Part shown: piece after piece, positions 61,488 to 64,000 of the stretch
Layout: each line of letters opens with the position of its first letter
Position numbering within the stretch: the first letter of the stretch is position 1
Assembly: GCF_030730925.1 (NCBI RefSeq)
Contig: NZ_JAVAMB010000020.1
Location: 30,528-94,527, forward strand
Origin: Flavobacterium sp. DG2-3
GTDB lineage: Bacteria; Bacteroidota; Bacteroidia; Flavobacteriales; Flavobacteriaceae
DNA: 64,000 nucleotides
Direction: 5' to 3'
Translations under genes and position numbers: made by a program
Notes under the pieces: model-generated
Databases searched by the model: none
What the model was told of the DNA's origin: nothing
What the model saw: only the letters and a program-made list of their open reading frames with translations

Positions 61488-63917
61488 ATGACCCCCTTCA
61501 AGATGATGATAAAAGAAAAAAACAATACTACACTGACATTTGAAGATTTCAAAACTGAGGTATTGAATGACTACAGAATAGCTGTAACAAGCCGTGAATG
61601 TAGTCTTTTAGGTCGAAAAGAAGTATTAACAGGAAAGGCTAAATTTGGAATTTTTGGCGACGGAAAAGAAGTTCCGCAGCTGGCAATGGCAAAAGCTTTT
61701 AAAAACGGAGATTTCCGTTCTGGATACTATCGCGATCAGACTTTTATGATGGCTATTGGTGAATTGGATGCCAAACAGTTTTTTGCCGGTTTATATGGTC
61801 ATACCGATCTAGCTTTTGATCCGATGTCTGCGGGAAGACAAATGGGCGGACACTTTGTAACGCACAGTTTAAACGAAGACGGATCTTGGAAAGATTTAAC
61901 GAAACAAAAAAATTCAAGTTCAGATATATCGCCAACTGCAGGGCAAATGCCAAGATTATTAGGTTTGGCTCAAGCTTCTAAAATTTATAGAAACGTTGAC
62001 GGAATCACAATTAAAGATAAATTTTCTGTTGACGGAAATGAAGTGGCTTGGGGAACTATTGGTAACGCAAGTACTTCTGAAGGGTTGTTTTTTGAAACCA
62101 TAAACGCTGCAGGAGTTCTTCAGGTTCCGATGGTAATGAGCGTTTGGGATGATGAATACGGAATTTCTGTTCATGCTAAACATCAGACTACTAAAGAAAA
62201 TATTTCTGAAATTTTAAAAGGATATCAGCGCGATGAAGATTCTAAAGGTTACGAAATCTTTAGAGTAAAAGGCTGGGATTATGCCGAATTGGTTTCGACT
62301 TATGAAAGAGCTGGAGCAATTGCACGCGAAGAACATATACCCGTTTTAATTCACGTAAACGAATTGACACAACCACAAGGCCACTCTACTTCTGGTTCTC
62401 ACGAACGTTACAAAAGTGCAGAAAGATTGGCTTGGGAGAGAGATTATGACTGTATTCGCCAAATGCGTTTATGGATGATCGCTATTAATATTGCTTCTCC
62501 AGAAGAACTGGCAGAACTTGATTTCCAATTAAAGAAAGAAGTTTTAGAAGCTAAAAAAGAGGCTTGGAACGCTTTTATTAATCCGATTATTGAAGATCAA
62601 AAAAATCTTTTAGAATTATTGGAGCAAATTGCTGAAGCAAGCATCAATCATAAAGAAAGAATCAAAAAATTAATTTCTGAATTGGCAGCGATTAAAGCGC
62701 CTTTAAAAAAGGAACTTTTAGTTTATGCCAGAAAGATTCTTCGTTTTATTGAAGTTCCAAACAGCAAAGTTCTTTTATCGAATTGGATTACGAAATTCTT
62801 GAGTGAAACTCAGGAAAAATTCAGCAGTAATCTGCATTCTGAATCTGCTCAAAATGTGTTTTCTGTAGAAAAAGTTCTTCCAGAATATGCAGAAAATGCA
62901 AAACCAGATTTGGATGGAAGAATGATTTTGCGTGATAACTTTGACGCTTTATTTGCTAAATATCCGGAAACTTTAATTTTTGGTGAAGATGTTGGAAACA
63001 TCGGAGACGTAAATCAAGGCCTAGAAGGCATGCAGGAAAAATACGGAGAACTTCGTGTTGCCGATGTCGGAATTCGTGAAGCGACTATCATTGGTCAGGG
63101 AATTGGAATGGCTTTAAGAGGTTTACGCCCAATTGCTGAAATTCAGTACTTAGATTATTTATTGTATGCTATTCAGATCATGAGTGACGATTTAGCTACT
63201 TTACAATATAGAACGGTTGGAAAACAAAAAGCACCGTTAATCATTAGAACTCGTGGACACCGTTTGGAAGGAATCTGGCATTCTGGTTCGCCAATGGGAA
63301 TGATTATCAATGCGATTCGCGGAATTCACGTTTTGGTTCCGAGAGATATGACACAAGCTGCAGGTTTTTATAACACTTTGTTAGAATGTGACGAACCTGC
63401 TTTGGTTATCGAATGTTTGAATGGATACCGTTTAAAAGAAAAAACGCCTTTGAACTTTGGTGAATTCAAAACACCAATTGGTGTTGTGGAAACTTTAAGA
63501 AAAGGTTCTGATATCACTTTAGTTTCTTACGGATCAACTTTAAGATTGGTTATGCAAGCGGCTAATGAATTGGCTGAAAAAGGAATTGATTGTGAGGTTA
63601 TTGACATTCAATCATTACTTCCGTTTGACGTGAGTAAAGATATTGTGAAAAGTGTTGCCAAAACAAATCGTCTTTTAGTAATCGACGAGGATGTTCCTGG
63701 AGGAGCTTCGGCTTTTATTTTACAGCAGATTTTAGAAGAGCAAGACGCTTACAAATATTTAGACAGCAAACCGCAAACTTTAGCAGCAAAAGCGCACAGA
63801 CCTGCTTACGGAACTGACGGTGATTATTTCTCTAAACCTTCTGCAGAAGATATCTACGAGAAAGTTTATGCTATGATGCATGAAGTGAATCCTTCTAAGT
63901 TTCCTGCTTTGTATTAA
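61488..63917 (+). CDS. Fused 2-oxoacid dehydrogenase E1 (alpha+beta)
   Basis: 809 residues. Residues about 1-420 are the E1 alpha part with the thiamine-diphosphate-binding region (GTIGNASTSEGLFFETINAA), and residues about 470-809 are the beta part (FGEDVGNIGDVNQGLEGMQE, ADVGIREATIIGQGIGMALRG, DEDVPGGASAFILQQ). It should decarboxylate a 2-oxoacid for an E2/E3 complex (branched-chain or related). Fusion of both subunits is usual in flavobacteria. ATG 61488 is used; a Met at 61503 or 61506 is also possible. A box TAATTTCG 12 nt upstream resembles a -7 element with one mismatch. Confidence 0.85.
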   Translation: MTPFKMMIKEKNNTTLTFEDFKTEVLNDYRIAVTSRECSLLGRKEVLTGKAKFGIFGDGKEVPQLAMAKAFKNGDFRSGYYRDQTFMMAIGELDAKQFFAGLYGHTDLAFDPMSAGRQMGGHFVTHSLNEDGSWKDLTKQKNSSSDISPTAGQMPRLLGLAQASKIYRNVDGITIKDKFSVDGNEVAWGTIGNASTSEGLFFETINAAGVLQVPMVMSVWDDEYGISVHAKHQTTKENISEILKGYQRDEDSKGYEIFRVKGWDYAELVSTYERAGAIAREEHIPVLIHVNELTQPQGHSTSGSHERYKSAERLAWERDYDCIRQMRLWMIAINIASPEELAELDFQLKKEVLEAKKEAWNAFINPIIEDQKNLLELLEQIAEASINHKERIKKLISELAAIKAPLKKELLVYARKILRFIEVPNSKVLLSNWITKFLSETQEKFSSNLHSESAQNVFSVEKVLPEYAENAKPDLDGRMILRDNFDALFAKYPETLIFGEDVGNIGDVNQGLEGMQEKYGELRVADVGIREATIIGQGIGMALRGLRPIAEIQYLDYLLYAIQIMSDDLATLQYRTVGKQKAPLIIRTRGHRLEGIWHSGSPMGMIINAIRGIHVLVPRDMTQAAGFYNTLLECDEPALVIECLNGYRLKEKTPLNFGEFKTPIGVVETLRKGSDITLVSYGSTLRLVMQAANELAEKGIDCEVIDIQSLLPFDVSKDIVKSVAKTNRLLVIDEDVPGGASAFILQQILEEQDAYKYLDSKPQTLAAKAHRPAYGTDGDYFSKPSAEDIYEKVYAMMHEVNPSKFPALY

Positions 63918-63923
63918 TTTTAA

Positions 63924-64000
63924 ATTTTAGATTTTAGATTTTAGATTTTAGATTTTAGATTTTAGATTTTAGATTTTAGATTTTAGATTTTAGATTTTAG
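63924..64000. repeat. Tandem heptamer ATTTTAG, 11 copies to the window end
   Basis: Eleven perfect ATTTTAG units, 77 bases, directly after the E1 gene, running off the window. Three inverted units occur at about 44310-44325. Confidence 0.95.

Noticed and set aside
63924..64000. Possible CRISPR array in the tandem heptamer
   Set aside because: Pure tandem repeat without spacers and no cas genes.
1..64000. tRNA or rRNA genes
   Set aside because: I found no cloverleaf-like GC-rich segments; the GC-rich stretch at 15760-15857 does not fold as a tRNA.

Overview
The window is a chromosomal segment of a Bacteroidota organism, most likely a Flavobacterium or a close relative. The evidence is a low GC content (roughly one third by eye), almost no Shine-Dalgarno sequences, promoters of the TAnnTTTG (-7) type, SusC/TonB receptors next to HTCS/AraC regulators, a fused E1 dehydrogenase, and intergenic dispersed repeats of the kind common in flavobacteria. 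I see no rRNA, tRNA, CRISPR array, insertion sequence or prophage. Most of it is ordinary core and accessory chromosome.

Layout. 1-4.3 kb: the 5' end of a SusC-type receptor, preceded by a giant hybrid one-protein regulator (HTCS) that appears to have lost both phosphotransfer residues. 4.5-10.1 kb: an RraB-like protein, a membrane-bound AraC regulator, and divergent from it a TonB-dependent receptor plus a secreted tyrosine-phosphatase-like enzyme. 10.2-19.5 kb: a stress/detoxification region on the minus strand (VOC-SnoaL protein, SDR with an FNR-like operator, Crp/Fnr regulator, bestrophin channel, YCII protein, pirin, NmrA-like protein, triple-GAF sigma-54 activator). A near-consensus -24/-12 promoter stands before the NmrA-pirin-YCII operon and next to the sigma-54 activator. 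19.7-25.3 kb: an asparagine/aspartate-to-alanine module (porin, periplasmic asparaginase, aspartate 4-decarboxylase, AspT antiporter). 25.4-30.2 kb: an ABC-2-type exporter operon with TolC and HlyD partners but no ATPase gene. 30.5-34.6 kb: lipoprotein, CPA2 antiporter, DHA2 efflux pump. 34.7-41.4 kb: a complete TetR-TolC-HlyD-ATPase-ATPase-permease-permease exporter. 41.6-49.3 kb: YheT hydrolase, membrane histidine kinase, SIMPL protein, rhomboid protease, lipid A-type acyltransferase, GlmM, ACP phosphodiesterase. 49.3-56.8 kb: gamma-glutamyltransferase, ClC transporter, Fic protein, UvrA. 57.5-63.9 kb: LOG-type Rossmann protein, a pseudo-M1-peptidase, and the fused 2-oxoacid dehydrogenase E1.

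How the genes work together. The asparaginase-AspD-AspT set can turn external asparagine into aspartate in the periplasm, exchange aspartate for alanine and consume a proton by decarboxylation, which is an energy-conserving cycle in characterised AspD/AspT systems. The two exporter operons look paralogous, one with and one without its own ATPases. The Fic gene has a perfect 15-bp dyad overlapping its promoter and a -7 box so close to the ATG that its mRNA is probably leaderless; its C-terminus resembles a small DNA-binding domain, so autoregulation is plausible.

The least explained material is intergenic. It includes a two-copy 134-139-bp palindromic repeat, several other inverted-repeat families, a GC-rich island with a 34-codon ORF (15748-15857), an orphan terminator, and a strongly foldable element (57386-57490) before the LOG gene. 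No wholly new multi-gene system is evident. The strongest candidates for something undescribed are the foldable element, the Fic autoregulation and the sigma-54/FNR-type circuit.
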